In this document: one piece after another, positions 7,335 to 16,768 of the stretch | Layout: every line of letters starts with the position of its first letter | How positions within the stretch are numbered: the first letter of the stretch is position 1 | Source of the DNA: Chloroflexota bacterium | GTDB taxonomy: Bacteria > Chloroflexota > Anaerolineae > Anaerolineales > Villigracilaceae | NCBI GenBank assembly: GCA_013112685.1 | Contig: JABFGC010000002.1 | Location: 2,366,902-2,430,901, forward strand | Direction: 5' to 3' | Length of the DNA: 64,000 nucleotides | Made by a program: the position numbers and the translations under genes | Notes under the pieces: generated by a model | The model's input: the letters and a program-made list of their open reading frames with translations, nothing else | Told to the model about the DNA's origin: nothing | Database searches by the model: none

Positions 7335-9233
7335 CTATTTTGCCAGTTTTTTGACGACGGCGAGCAACGCTCCGTTTATCCTGACTTCGTAAACGACCGG
7401 GGCATCTTTGAAACTGCCGAGGTGGCTGGAAAAACGGGTGGAGATCACGGCGTATTCGAAAGCGAGGCCGCTCTCCCGAAGGTCATCTTCCGAGCCGAAA
7501 CTGTAGATGTCCAAATCCTCCCGCGCTCCGTTGAAGCCGGATCCCCATGCCAGGATATTTGCATTGAGCGGGGCGTTCTCATTGATGTACGACGCTGCCT
7601 CACGGTAGGATGTGAGCCAGTAATCCAGCTCAAAATCGCCCTCTGCGCCACGGACGCCGCCCACAAAGCTGTTGTAATAAATATATTGAACCGGGTGGAG
7701 CAAGACGATGCCGATCAATCCCGGCGCAACGCATGCGCCAGTCAATAGAAAGCGGGCTGCAGGGCTGCTCAACCGGGTTATCAGCAGTTCCAACCCCATC
7801 CCGCCCAATACGAACACCGGCGGGAGAACAAATAAAAATTGGCGAAAGTTATCATACACATTCGATTTCAAAAGGATTTGCAGTCCGACCGGGACGATCA
7901 ACCACGCCAGTAGAAGGGAATTCCCGATCAAGTTCGAATTTCGATATGTCGTCAACACAGCGATAAGCCCGATCCACGCCAGCAACACGGCAGGTTCCGT
8001 CAATTGGACCGAGAGAAGAAAAGGAATAAAATACCATGGCAGATTGGACGGCGCGATATTGTCGCCCATAAACCTGAGCTCGGCATTGAAGGGAAAATCC
8101 CGCATGACTTGCAAAGCCTCAGCGAAATGAAACGATGGGGAGTCCCACAGAAACGGCCAGGTCAACATCGAGACAATGCCCGCAATGGACGCGTAAACGA
8201 TCAGGGGCGGAAGGGAATCACGCCCTTTCACCTCAATGGCATAACCAGCGATTAACAGTCCAGCGAAAGGGGCAAGTAAGCGGATAGAGGTCGCCAAGCC
8301 GAGCATAACTCCCGCGGTCAGTACCAATCCCCATAAACGCAGGTTTGGTTCAAAGGGAAGGGTGAGTCTGCTGGGTCGGGCGTGGTTTAAGTACAATTCT
8401 CTTCCCATGATCGAAAAGAACAGAAAATAGAGTACGAGCCGTTCGAGATGAGCCGCCGAGGCTTTGTGGACGTAGTTTTCCACCGGCAAGCGGTTCTCGT
8501 TCCCAACCAGGAGCGAAAAGACCTTTCCCGCCGGCGAGTTCGCAGGCGCGTTATACATGGACGTAATCGCCGATTCGACGACCGCATGGATCAGGTCTTT
8601 GCCAATGTAGGTGAAAGCGAACAACCCAAGGAGGATCGCGATGACCAGTGGAAAGGATGGAGGCGACTTTGGAGAGGATGCGTGAGCGGAGACGTTGTCT
8701 TTCTTAATAGCATCGGTCATGGCAATGCCCGTTGTCACACTCGCAAGAAAGAGGGTCATGAAGGGAATGTCCTTCGGGTTAATGAAGGCATGCCCAAAGA
8801 TCAACGGTTGGGTGCCGAATAGAAGCGTGATAAAAAAAGCCGTCCAAGGTTTTACAAAACGTTTGGCAAGCAGGTATAAGGCAATGAGAGATGCTTGAAA
8901 AAAAGTGAAATTGAGGAGATGCCAAACGTCCATGTTCCCCCAGCCTTTCAAGACCGGGGTCAGAAGCTCGACGATTTTCCAGCCGATTGCCACATAAACC
9001 GGACCGTAATAGCGCAGATCCAGGAAAAAGATGTGTCTTTCCGGTATCAACGGCTTGCCTGCCAGACCGAGCGTGAATGCTTCGTAGGATCGCTCGCCAT
9101 AAAGGTAAAACGACGGCTCATCCCACGTCTGCCCGTATTGATTTCCGATCAAAAGAGCCAACAGGACATTTAATACAATCAACAAGGTCAAAGCATGCCA
9201 AGGTTGAATCCGGAAAACCGCTTTTTTATTCAT
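7335..9233 (-). CDS. GT-C (GT39/ArnT-like) membrane glycosyltransferase
   Basis: A 632-residue protein with about ten or more hydrophobic helices. After the first helix it carries YGQTWDEPSFY, the acidic DE loop typical of lipid-phosphate-sugar-dependent GT-C enzymes (PMT, ArnT, GT39). The C-terminal 120 residues are soluble and end with a short beta-rich tail. Such enzymes move a sugar from a polyprenyl-phosphate donor to a protein or lipid on the outer face of the membrane. It follows a small membrane protein after 42 bases and probably belongs to the mtaB transcript. Substrate unknown. Confidence 0.75.
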   Translation of the reverse strand: MNKKAVFRIQPWHALTLLIVLNVLLALLIGNQYGQTWDEPSFYLYGERSYEAFTLGLAGKPLIPERHIFFLDLRYYGPVYVAIGWKIVELLTPVLKGWGNMDVWHLLNFTFFQASLIALYLLAKRFVKPWTAFFITLLFGTQPLIFGHAFINPKDIPFMTLFLASVTTGIAMTDAIKKDNVSAHASSPKSPPSFPLVIAILLGLFAFTYIGKDLIHAVVESAITSMYNAPANSPAGKVFSLLVGNENRLPVENYVHKASAAHLERLVLYFLFFSIMGRELYLNHARPSRLTLPFEPNLRLWGLVLTAGVMLGLATSIRLLAPFAGLLIAGYAIEVKGRDSLPPLIVYASIAGIVSMLTWPFLWDSPSFHFAEALQVMRDFPFNAELRFMGDNIAPSNLPWYFIPFLLSVQLTEPAVLLAWIGLIAVLTTYRNSNLIGNSLLLAWLIVPVGLQILLKSNVYDNFRQFLFVLPPVFVLGGMGLELLITRLSSPAARFLLTGACVAPGLIGIVLLHPVQYIYYNSFVGGVRGAEGDFELDYWLTSYREAASYINENAPLNANILAWGSGFNGAREDLDIYSFGSEDDLRESGLAFEYAVISTRFSSHLGSFKDAPVVYEVRINGALLAVVKKLAK

Positions 9234-9275
9234 GATTTTTTTCGTATCATCCTGCCTGTTTCAAGAAAAAATCTT

Positions 9276-9926
9276 TCAATCGCTCAATGAACAGGCAGAG
9301 CGGTCGTTCAATAATACTGTTTTCAACTCTCCATCCCACAGGACCGAGACTTCTGCCGTCACATCCAAAGGAAAGATCGTCAACTTTGCACGTTCACCGA
9401 TCTTTCCCCGCCATACCAGGCTTCCCTGTTCATTCGGGTCAATGAAAAACTTTCCGGAGGATTCATCCCAATTTTCAGAAAGGACAAAATCGGAAGAAGA
9501 ATATTTCTTGTCATCGAAGCTCAGCCAAATTCCCTTCAATTGCACCCGCTCAGCTGCATCCTCGGGGAACTTGAACCTAATCTCAATTTCGCTCATTGGC
9601 TGAAAAAGCGGCGAGATCGGATAATGTGGCGTCGGCAGGATATGGGGCGCAAAAAGCAGAGAAATCAACATCCAGAAACCGATGGATTTTGTAAAAAGCA
9701 AACCATCATTGACGAAACATTTCCTCAGGAGATTCCGGGTAACAAAGTAAACGATACAGAATAAGATGATATAGGTAAATGCCCCGACCAACGCCCTCCT
9801 TAGACTAAAACCGAAAGATTGTAAGTAATGCACATATACCAAGAACAAAAAACTTCCCGAAACGACAAGGGATACAATGATAAGAGCGAATTGTTTTTGT
9901 CCGGCACTAAAAGATCTTACCATCAT
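9276..9926 (-). CDS. Membrane protein with three N-terminal helices and beta-rich C-domain, unknown function
   Basis: 216 residues if ATG at 9926 is used; a start at 9962 would overlap mtaB further. Three hydrophobic segments fill residues 8-110. The remaining ~105 residues look like a soluble beta-sandwich (alternating hydrophobics, SEIEIRFKFP and KLTIFPLDVTAEVSVL). I do not recognise a family. It lies between mtaB and a GT-C glycosyltransferase on the same strand, so it could be an accessory of the glycosyltransferase; this is inference only. Confidence 0.55.
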   Translation of the reverse strand: MMVRSFSAGQKQFALIIVSLVVSGSFLFLVYVHYLQSFGFSLRRALVGAFTYIILFCIVYFVTRNLLRKCFVNDGLLFTKSIGFWMLISLLFAPHILPTPHYPISPLFQPMSEIEIRFKFPEDAAERVQLKGIWLSFDDKKYSSSDFVLSENWDESSGKFFIDPNEQGSLVWRGKIGERAKLTIFPLDVTAEVSVLWDGELKTVLLNDRSACSLSD

Positions 9927-9933
9927 CAGTCCA

Positions 9934-11213
9934 TCACTCCGAGAGCCGCACAATCGTTCCAAAAAAGACCCCGGATTTCGAATCAGGCAAAGTTACTTCA
10001 TCCACTTCATTCCATCTTGGCGAAGGCGCGACGGCACTCACACGCAGATAATTGCCCGTCCAGCCTTCCATGCGCCAGCCGTATTCGCCGTATTCGCTGG
10101 CGGATTCCCACAGCACGGACATCGTCTGCCCGATGAATTTCTCCTGGTAGGATTTTCCCGACTCTCCAATCGCCTCTTGCAGGATGTGATTCCGCCTCTT
10201 GCGGACCTCGGGCTTGATCTGTGCCTTCATCTTTGCCGCCCCGGTGCCGGGACGCGGCGAATACGAAAAGACGTGCCCGCCGGAGAATTGCATCTCGCGG
10301 ACGAAATCCAGCGTCTCTGCAAATTCGTCGTCGGTTTCGCCGGGGAAGCCAGCGATGATGTCTGTCGTGATGGCGATATCGGGAATGGCGGCGCGGGCGG
10401 CTTTCACCAGTCCGCGGAACGAGTCAGGTGTGGTCTTGCGCGCCATCCGCTTCAGGGTGGATTCGCTCCCGGATTGCAGAGGCAGGTGCAGGTGAGGCAT
10501 GAGGCGCGCGTCCATCCAAAGGGAAAAGAAATCGGCGTCCAAATCCCAGGGCTCGAGCGAGGATAATCTCAATCGCCTGACGTCCGTCTCGCGCAGAATG
10601 GCTTTGACCAGATCGCGCAGGTGGAAATTCATCTCCTGCCCCCACGAACCGAGGTGCACACCGGTTAGAACAATTTCCTTCGAATCGCCAGCCAGCGCGG
10701 CATTGATATCGTTGATGACATCGGCGAGCGGACGCGAACGCCCCTCGCCGCGCGCAATAGTGGTGACGCAAAACGTACAGCGGTTGTCACAGCCGTCCTG
10801 CACTTTGATGAAGGCGCGTGTGCGGCGGTGTAAGCCGGGAATCGGCACGCGGTCCATCGGCTCGAGGTCGAAGGTTTCCCTGGGCAAGCCGAGCACCTCA
10901 GGCACAAGGTAATCCTTTTTGTCGTTGGTGACGACATGCCGGACGTTCGGGAGCGCGGCGGCTTCCCTCGGCTGGATGGACGTCCAGCAACCGGTGGCGA
11001 CGATTTCCTCCACGCCCGCGCGCGCAATATTGCGAATCCTCCCACGCGATCGGAGGCCGCCTGCGTGGTAACTGCGCAAGTGTTGACCACCGCCAGTTCG
11101 GCGTGGTCGGCGGAAGCGACGATTTCATGCCCCGCCGCGCGAAACTGACGGGACATGGCTTCGATTTCCGCCTGATTAAGGCGGCAGCCGATGGTATCGA
11201 GGAAGATTTTCAT
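9934..11213 (-). CDS. mtaB: tRNA t6A37 methylthiotransferase MtaB (frameshifted)
   Basis: Radical-SAM methylthiotransferase that converts t6A to ms2t6A at tRNA position 37. ATG at 11213 begins MKIFLDTIGCRLNQAE; the UPF0004 domain supplies three cluster cysteines (GCRLN, NTCAVT, ATGCWT), then the radical-SAM CDNRCTFC, and a C-terminal TRAM-like region. The frame changes near 11050: N-terminal residues up to TQAASD are in one frame, and SRGRIRNIARAG onward in another. One missing base restores a normal ~426-residue protein, so this is probably a sequence error. The stop lies just before the start of the downstream membrane protein. Confidence 0.88.
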
Positions 11214-11304
11214 GGAGATAAAGAGATTGGAGATTGGAGGGTAGAGAGTAGAGAGCAGTTTGCCAATCTCCAATCTCTACTCACTATTCACTATTCACTG
11301 CTCT
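11214..11304. repeat. Low-complexity AGATTGGAGA / TCACTATTCACTATTCACT repeat
   Basis: The gap between mtaB and the lipoprotein gene has repeated GAGATTGGA and GTAGAGA units on the left and CAATCTC, CTCACTATTCA units on the right, which are complementary, giving a long imperfect hairpin. Similar AGTGA-type units occur at the far right end of the window. No gene is seen here. Confidence 0.55.
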
Positions 11305-11955
11305 TCACGGTTGCAGCACTACAAAATTATCAAACACAATATCCACGCCGGGGGTGCCGAACGTGCCAGCCAGCATGCCCACGTCGCCGGAGGTCAGCGC
11401 GGCATCCTTGACCTGTGCCGCCCGGAATCCGTTTATATAAAATGTGAGCGTATCGCCCACGCAGTCTGCGCGCAGGTGGTTGACGGCGAGTCCCTTGTTG
11501 ATGTTTGATGAAGAAAGCAGTTCGCTCTGGCCGAGCAGCGCCGCCGCTCCATCCTTGAACAAGCCCACGCCGAAGAAACCGTCGCTGGTGATGATGAAGA
11601 AATAATAGTTCGCCCCGCCATAGCGGCAGATCACGCCGATGCGGTTTTCATCGGGTCCCGCCAGTTTGCCGGTGTCCACTTCGATGCGCACGTCCTGGAA
11701 ATTCCGGCGCGGCGTCGCCCAAAAGTTGGTCTCCAGGTCGTTGACGAGGATGCGATACCCGCCCGAGTCGTAATCCATGATGCCTTCGCTGACCATGAAA
11801 CGGTCCCAGCCGGTGGTGGGTTGGGCGAAGTCGTCCTGAAAAAGCACCGTGCCGGAAGGCTGAGCCGCTGCCGGAGCCTGGGTAGCGGATGGAATGTTGG
11901 CGCACGCGCCTAGCAAAAAAACCGAAACGGATAAGAGAAGGGAGAAGCGATACAT
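11305..11955 (-). CDS. Lipoprotein with LamG/DUF1080-like beta-sandwich
   Basis: 216 residues from ATG 11955. The N-terminus is a lipoprotein signal (MYRFSLLLSVSVFLLGAC, lipobox LGAC) followed by an Ala/Pro linker. The rest reads as a concanavalin-like jelly-roll: FQDDF near the start, FYINGFRAAQVKD and a terminal VDIVFDNFVV strand, as in 3-keto-disaccharide hydrolase or laminin-G-like domains. Expected to be anchored on the outer face of the membrane after Lgt and LspA processing, both of which are encoded in this window. The ligand is unknown. An upstream start at 12045 is rejected because it would bury the signal peptide. Confidence 0.75.
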   Translation of the reverse strand: MYRFSLLLSVSVFLLGACANIPSATQAPAAAQPSGTVLFQDDFAQPTTGWDRFMVSEGIMDYDSGGYRILVNDLETNFWATPRRNFQDVRIEVDTGKLAGPDENRIGVICRYGGANYYFFIITSDGFFGVGLFKDGAAALLGQSELLSSSNINKGLAVNHLRADCVGDTLTFYINGFRAAQVKDAALTSGDVGMLAGTFGTPGVDIVFDNFVVLQP

Positions 11956-11980
11956 GCGCGTGATTTTATCATGGCGGATG

Positions 11981-13375
11981 CTAGGGGAAATATTTTTGAA
12001 GCAGTTGCCTTGCGGTTTCGGCATACACGCCGCCCGCGTCCGCATCGCGCACGAAGGTCAGCGTGTTGAAGGCGGCGGAACGATTCCCCTGCGCGAGGTA
12101 CGTCATGGCGAGGTGGATGTGGGCGGGAAAATACTCCGGGGCGAGGCGGACAACCTGCAACAGGATTTGCTCCGCGTTGGCGTAACGCCCCGACGACAGG
12201 TACAACAACCCCAGCGCATCCATCACCAGCGGGTCATCGGGCGCGAATGCAACGGCTTGCTGCGCGGCAGGCAAACCGATCTCCTCCACATAGACTCCAT
12301 TCTCCGCGCAGAACACAGCCAACAGGCGCAGGTACTCGGCGTCGTTTGGGGCAAGTTCCACCGCGCGCTGATACGCCGCAAGCGCAGACGCCGCATCCCC
12401 CAGCCGGGCATACGCCTCGCCGATGCTCGCGTGCCAGCGGGGGTTCTCCGGCTCGTACTCCGCCGCAAGCAGATATTCCGCCAGCATCTGCTCGTACTTT
12501 CCAAGACGACTCCAGTAGAGACCGCGCAGGGCGCGCACGTTGACCGAGGTCCGGTCGAGCGACAATGCCCGGTCGAGTTCCGCGCGTCCATCCTGACCGA
12601 GTTGCTGTTTCGCCTCTCCAAGCCATGCCCACGCCTCGGCATTTTCCGCGTCCGCTTCCACGGCTCGCTCAAACGCGAGGAGGGCAAGTTCCCATTCCTG
12701 CACCAAGCCGAGGGCGCGGCCCACCGTCACGGCTTGATGGGAAGTGTCGGGTTGTGCGGCGGAAACATTCAGGGCGGAGATCAAGGTTTGGGCGGCGGAA
12801 TCAACTTCGGGGTTAAGAGTCGAGGCGCGGGTCAATTCCGCGAGGGCGCGTTCGGGCGCATCCAGCATGGACAACAATCCAAGCCGGTAATGAGCGTATG
12901 CATCGCCGTCATTCAACCGGAGTTGGTTTTCGAGCGCATCCCGCTCAGCCGCCCAATGCTTTTGACTGCGATAGGCAAAGGCAAGCAAACGAAACAGGGA
13001 CGCGGAATCGTAATAGTTCGATCCTTCTTTGCAAGCCGCAATCGCGGATTCGATGTCCCCGGTTTGGTAATGCGAGGTCGCCAGCCACAGCCAGCCTTCT
13101 TCGGTCAGGACCGACGACTTCGCAAAATAATCGAACGCTTTTTGATAATCCCCGCCCCGCGCGGCGGAAATGCCCGCCCGCTCCCACAAACCATCCCGCC
13201 AAAAGAGCCGCTGCGCCGCGCGAGCATACGACTCGGACGCCGCGAGATATTCGCCGTTTGCCTCAGCCGCTTCCGCTTTTTGAAGGCTGGAAAAACCTGA
13301 AAAAAGAAATGGCGCTGTAAACGCCGCCAAAAGAATCAAAACGATATACAGCGGAGTCCATTTCCGTTGTGACAT
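11981..13375 (-). CDS. Membrane-anchored TPR-repeat protein
   Basis: 464 residues from ATG 13375, chosen because it places the hydrophobic anchor (residues 7-25) at the N-terminus. The rest is a series of tetratricopeptide repeats, for example GEYLAASESYARAAQ, GDYQKAFDYFAKSS, AYAHYRLGLLSM, AEAWAWLGEAKQQLG and GDAASALAAYQRAVELAPND, perhaps ten in all. TPR arrays mediate protein-protein contacts; no enzymatic domain is visible. It is divergent from the sensor gene 13424, and the lipoprotein gene follows after 25 bases. Confidence 0.8.
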   Translation of the reverse strand: MSQRKWTPLYIVLILLAAFTAPFLFSGFSSLQKAEAAEANGEYLAASESYARAAQRLFWRDGLWERAGISAARGGDYQKAFDYFAKSSVLTEEGWLWLATSHYQTGDIESAIAACKEGSNYYDSASLFRLLAFAYRSQKHWAAERDALENQLRLNDGDAYAHYRLGLLSMLDAPERALAELTRASTLNPEVDSAAQTLISALNVSAAQPDTSHQAVTVGRALGLVQEWELALLAFERAVEADAENAEAWAWLGEAKQQLGQDGRAELDRALSLDRTSVNVRALRGLYWSRLGKYEQMLAEYLLAAEYEPENPRWHASIGEAYARLGDAASALAAYQRAVELAPNDAEYLRLLAVFCAENGVYVEEIGLPAAQQAVAFAPDDPLVMDALGLLYLSSGRYANAEQILLQVVRLAPEYFPAHIHLAMTYLAQGNRSAAFNTLTFVRDADAGGVYAETARQLLQKYFP

Positions 13376-13408
13376 GATGACAATTCTACGCCAAATTATC
13401 AAGTGAAG

Positions 13409-13414
13409 TATAAT
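13409..13414 (+). promoter_or_regulatory. -10 element implying a leaderless transcript for the sensor gene
   Basis: A perfect TATAAT ends ten bases before ATG 13424, so transcription would begin at or next to that ATG. The -35 region is weak. This argues for the start at 13424 rather than the in-frame ATG at 13403, which lies upstream of the -10. Confidence 0.45.
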
Positions 13415-13423
13415 CGCCTGCGA

Positions 13424-15763
13424 ATGAGCGCATTTACCAGTTTGATCCTCACACAATTAACCGTTCCACCCGGGGATTTGATCTACTACATCGTGCTGGT
13501 GTTTGTGATCGCCAGCGCGCTTCAATCGGCGTTTAATCACTGGAGGGCAAGCGAATTTCCGCAGGCGCGGCGGGCGTTCATTGGGTTGAGCGTCCTGCTC
13601 GGCGCGCAGGTCATGATGTTTCTGTTCAGCGGACTGGGCTGGCAGCAGATTCTCGATCCCAAAACCATCCTGCCGCCCATGGACCGTGCGTTCATCATGT
13701 TCGGAATTGTTTGGATCACCTGGTTGTATGCCTTCCCGGAACCAAACCGTCTGGCAGACGCCGCCGTGACGCTCCTGAGCCTGTTTGTGCTGACCGCCCT
13801 GGGCTTCAGCCTGCTCTTCTGGCAGCCGCAAATCGAATTGGCAAGTTACAACCAGACGCTCGACGACCAAATCTGGCAGATCGGTTCGCTATTCCTGGCG
13901 CTGCTGGGGATTGCCACCCTGCTCATCCGCAGACCAGACGGGATGTGGTACGGGATTCTTTTGCTTTCGCTCGGCGCGCTGGGACATTTGGGTCACCTGC
14001 TGACCCGGGCGGATGGAAATTATTCCGGCATCGTGCGCCTCGCCTACATGGCGGCGTTTCCCATCCTGCTCACTCTGCCTCAGCGGTTCGGCATCCCCAC
14101 CCAGACGGTGATCGAACCGCCGCAAAAACCCACCACCCTGAAACAGGACACCACCGGACGCCCCGAACGCAGGCGGTACAGCACCGACCCGAAGACGTTC
14201 CATGCCCTGCTTGCCGTCGCCGCCGAATCCAACCCGACGCGCTTGAGCCAGTCCATTACGCGAGCCATCGCCCAAACCATGCTCGCGGACCTGTGCTTCA
14301 TGATCTACCTGACCGACAACAACAACCAGATGATCATCGCAGGCGGATACGACCTCATCCGCGAGGAATTGCTGGAAGGCGGCTCGCTGAGCAAGGGTTC
14401 GATCCCCATGCTGGCGAATTCGCTTCAACGCGGACGCCCCTTGCGGCTCCCTGCCAGCAGCACCTCCGCCGACATCAAAGGACTGGGCGACATCCTCGGT
14501 TTGACCAACCCCGGTCATCTTTTGTGCATCCCCATCCTGACGCCCGAAAAAGAATCCCTGGGCGGAATTCTATTGCTCTCGCCGTACTCCGACCGCACGT
14601 GGAGCGCAGAGGACCAGGCGTTCCTGACCAATATTGCCGCTTCGCTCGTGCCGATCATCCAGCGCAACCAGAAGATAAACAAACTGGAAGCGCAAAGCGA
14701 AATGGCGCGCGCGCAGGCGACCGACCTCGAACGCCGCATCCAGGAGTTGAACGAGCAGTTACAGGCGGCTCGTTCCGAAGCCGAGGTGGGCGGCTCTGCG
14801 GAAATGGCATCCCTGCGGGCGGCGCAGGACGAGTCGCAGAAGATCATCGAAAGCCTCCAGCGTGAGAACGCCGAATTACGCGGCGGAAAAAACCTGGTTT
14901 CCACGACGCAGATGGAGAACGAACTGAAAGCGACCCTGCAGGAGATGGCGCGTTTGCAAAACCTGCATGCCGAAGCGAACGCGAAAATCCTCGAACTGGA
15001 GAAGGGACAGATCGCCACGAAGAACACCGAGCAGGCGGAGGTGGTCGCCTCCATCTCGCAGGAACTGCGCCAGCCGCTCTCGTCCATTGTGGGATACACC
15101 GACCTGCTGTTGGGCGAGTCGGTGGGCATCCTTGGGGCGCTGCAAAGAAAATTCGTGGAGCGCATCAAGGCGTCCACGGAGCGCATCCGCAGTTTGACGG
15201 ACGACATGATCCAGATCACCACCCTGGCAACGGATTTGAACGAACTCAAACCCGAAGCGGTGGACTTGAATGCGATCATCGACAACGCCATGTCCTACAC
15301 CAGCTCACAGGTGCGGGAGAAAAATATTTCCATGCACCTGGAAGTGCCGAAGAACCTCGCGCCCATCCACGCGGACCGGGAGGCGCTCCAGCAGATCCTG
15401 ATCCATTTACTGCAAAATGCCGGGGCGGCGACTCCCTTTGAGGGCACGATCAAACTCAAAGTCCAGACCAGAAGCGAGAACGGCGCGGAATTCATCCTCA
15501 TTCAAGTATCCGATAAAGGCGGGGGCATCGCCGCGGAGGACCTGCCGCGCGTCTTCACCCGTTTATATCGCGCGGATAACGTCCTGATTCAAGGCGTGGG
15601 CGATACGGGCGTGGGACTCTCCATCGCCAAGACGTTGACCGAAGCCCAGCACGGGCGTATTTGGGTGGAAAGCGAGCCGGGAGTCGGCGCCACGTTCAGC
15701 GTGTCTGCGCCGATTGCAAGCGAGAAGGCGGCGGAACCTCACGGCGGTAAAGGAAAGAAATAA
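13424..15763 (+). CDS. GAF-containing histidine-kinase-like sensor lacking the phosphoacceptor His
   Basis: 779 residues from ATG 13424. About seven transmembrane helices (1-210), a GAF-like sensor domain (about 260-415), a long coiled coil (about 420-535), then a DHp-like segment and a HATPase_c domain. The H-box position reads SISQELRQPLSSI, so Gln546 stands where the autophosphorylated His of SHELRTPL should be. The ATPase domain keeps an N-box Asn (LLQNAG), DKGGGI and DTGVGLSI. It therefore looks like a catalytically altered kinase or a phosphatase/scaffold. Its stop overlaps the LysM gene start by one base (TAATG), so the two are coupled. Confidence 0.8.
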   Translation: MSAFTSLILTQLTVPPGDLIYYIVLVFVIASALQSAFNHWRASEFPQARRAFIGLSVLLGAQVMMFLFSGLGWQQILDPKTILPPMDRAFIMFGIVWITWLYAFPEPNRLADAAVTLLSLFVLTALGFSLLFWQPQIELASYNQTLDDQIWQIGSLFLALLGIATLLIRRPDGMWYGILLLSLGALGHLGHLLTRADGNYSGIVRLAYMAAFPILLTLPQRFGIPTQTVIEPPQKPTTLKQDTTGRPERRRYSTDPKTFHALLAVAAESNPTRLSQSITRAIAQTMLADLCFMIYLTDNNNQMIIAGGYDLIREELLEGGSLSKGSIPMLANSLQRGRPLRLPASSTSADIKGLGDILGLTNPGHLLCIPILTPEKESLGGILLLSPYSDRTWSAEDQAFLTNIAASLVPIIQRNQKINKLEAQSEMARAQATDLERRIQELNEQLQAARSEAEVGGSAEMASLRAAQDESQKIIESLQRENAELRGGKNLVSTTQMENELKATLQEMARLQNLHAEANAKILELEKGQIATKNTEQAEVVASISQELRQPLSSIVGYTDLLLGESVGILGALQRKFVERIKASTERIRSLTDDMIQITTLATDLNELKPEAVDLNAIIDNAMSYTSSQVREKNISMHLEVPKNLAPIHADREALQQILIHLLQNAGAATPFEGTIKLKVQTRSENGAEFILIQVSDKGGGIAAEDLPRVFTRLYRADNVLIQGVGDTGVGLSIAKTLTEAQHGRIWVESEPGVGATFSVSAPIASEKAAEPHGGKGKK

Positions 15764-16664
15764 TGCGAGGCTTGCGCGAGTTTGGTAACGCGCTGGTAAT
15801 TGCGATCATCTCCATCGGATTGATGCTGGGAGCGTTGTCCATTTCGCTGGTGGAATTCGTGCCGGAAGCCACGCCGACCCCCACCATTCAGTTGTTCCCC
15901 TCGCCAGTGCCGGTCACGGCAACGCCCACGTTCCCGCCCACCCAAACGCAAAGCACAGAAGCGGCGACGCTGACCCTGACGGCGACCAACACCGTCATTC
16001 CGCCCACATCCTGCCAGCCGCCCAGCGGTTGGATTCCCATCATCGTCAGGCGGGTGATACGCTCGAAAGCCTCGCCGCCAGATACCGCATCGGCAGCGAT
16101 CAATTGAAAAGCGCGAATTGCCTCGCCGTGGACAGTCTCATCCCCGGCACGGCGCTCTTTGTGCCGCCCGCACCCACCAGCACCGTCGCCGCCTGTATTC
16201 CGGGAGCGGTTGGCTGGGTGAAATCCTACGTGGTCAAAGCGGGCGATACGCTGTATTCGATTGCCACCAACCATTACACGACCGTCGCCACCCTGCGCGG
16301 CGTCAACTGCAAGACGAGCGACCGCATCTACCCCGGTGAGACGCTGTGGGTTCCGCGGGTTGCCACGCGCACGCCGGTCCCCACACCCCTGCCCGGAAGC
16401 ACGGTGACTCCGCACCCCACCGACCCGCTGACGGAAACCGCCCTGCCGTTCACCGCGACGATTGAGCCGAGCGCAACGTCCGTGCCGAACACGCCGACCA
16501 CTGCGCCCACTCCCACCGCCGTCCCGGACTCAAACGGCAAGTCTGACCCCATTCCCCACTCCCTAACTCGGACAAGCCCAAACCAAAAAGGATTCAACCA
16601 CAAAGGTCACGACGGCGCACAAAGGAAAACCTTAATTCCCCTTCGTGTACTTTGCCTGCACTGA
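15763..16664 (+). CDS. Membrane-anchored double-LysM protein (frameshifted)
   Basis: The N-terminal part (from ATG 15763) has one transmembrane helix (residues 8-32) and a Thr/Pro-rich linker. It ends in one frame at CQPPSGWIPIIV and continues in another near 16047 with QAGDTLESLAARYRIG, so a single lost base is inferred. Two LysM domains are then seen (QAGDTLESLAARY and KAGDTLYSIATNHYTT), followed by another Thr/Pro-rich tail. LysM domains bind peptidoglycan or chitin. The last ~45 codons run into the hairpin repeat at 16597-16693, so the annotated 3' end may not be native. Confidence 0.75.
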
Positions 16665-16693
16665 GCCGCAGGCACACGTGTGCCCTTTGTGGT
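16597..16693. repeat. MITE/REP-like palindromic element
   Basis: ACCACAAAGG (16597-16606) and its exact complement CCTTTGTGGT (16684-16693) bound a 97-base segment. Inside are a perfect 14-base palindrome GGCACACGTGTGCC (16671-16684) and smaller complementary parts. It overlaps the 3' end of the LysM frame and lies just upstream of the LCP gene. No coding capacity is visible. Confidence 0.6.
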
Positions 16694-16768
16694 AAAAAAT
16701 TCTTGCACAAGAACAAGGATTTCACTTGTAAGATACTAAACAGTTCATCCAAAGCACAACAACGATTC

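Noticed and set aside
11894..13300. 468-codon plus-strand frame opposite the TPR gene
   Set aside because: Shadow frame of the GC-rich TPR gene; no domain, no SD that fits.
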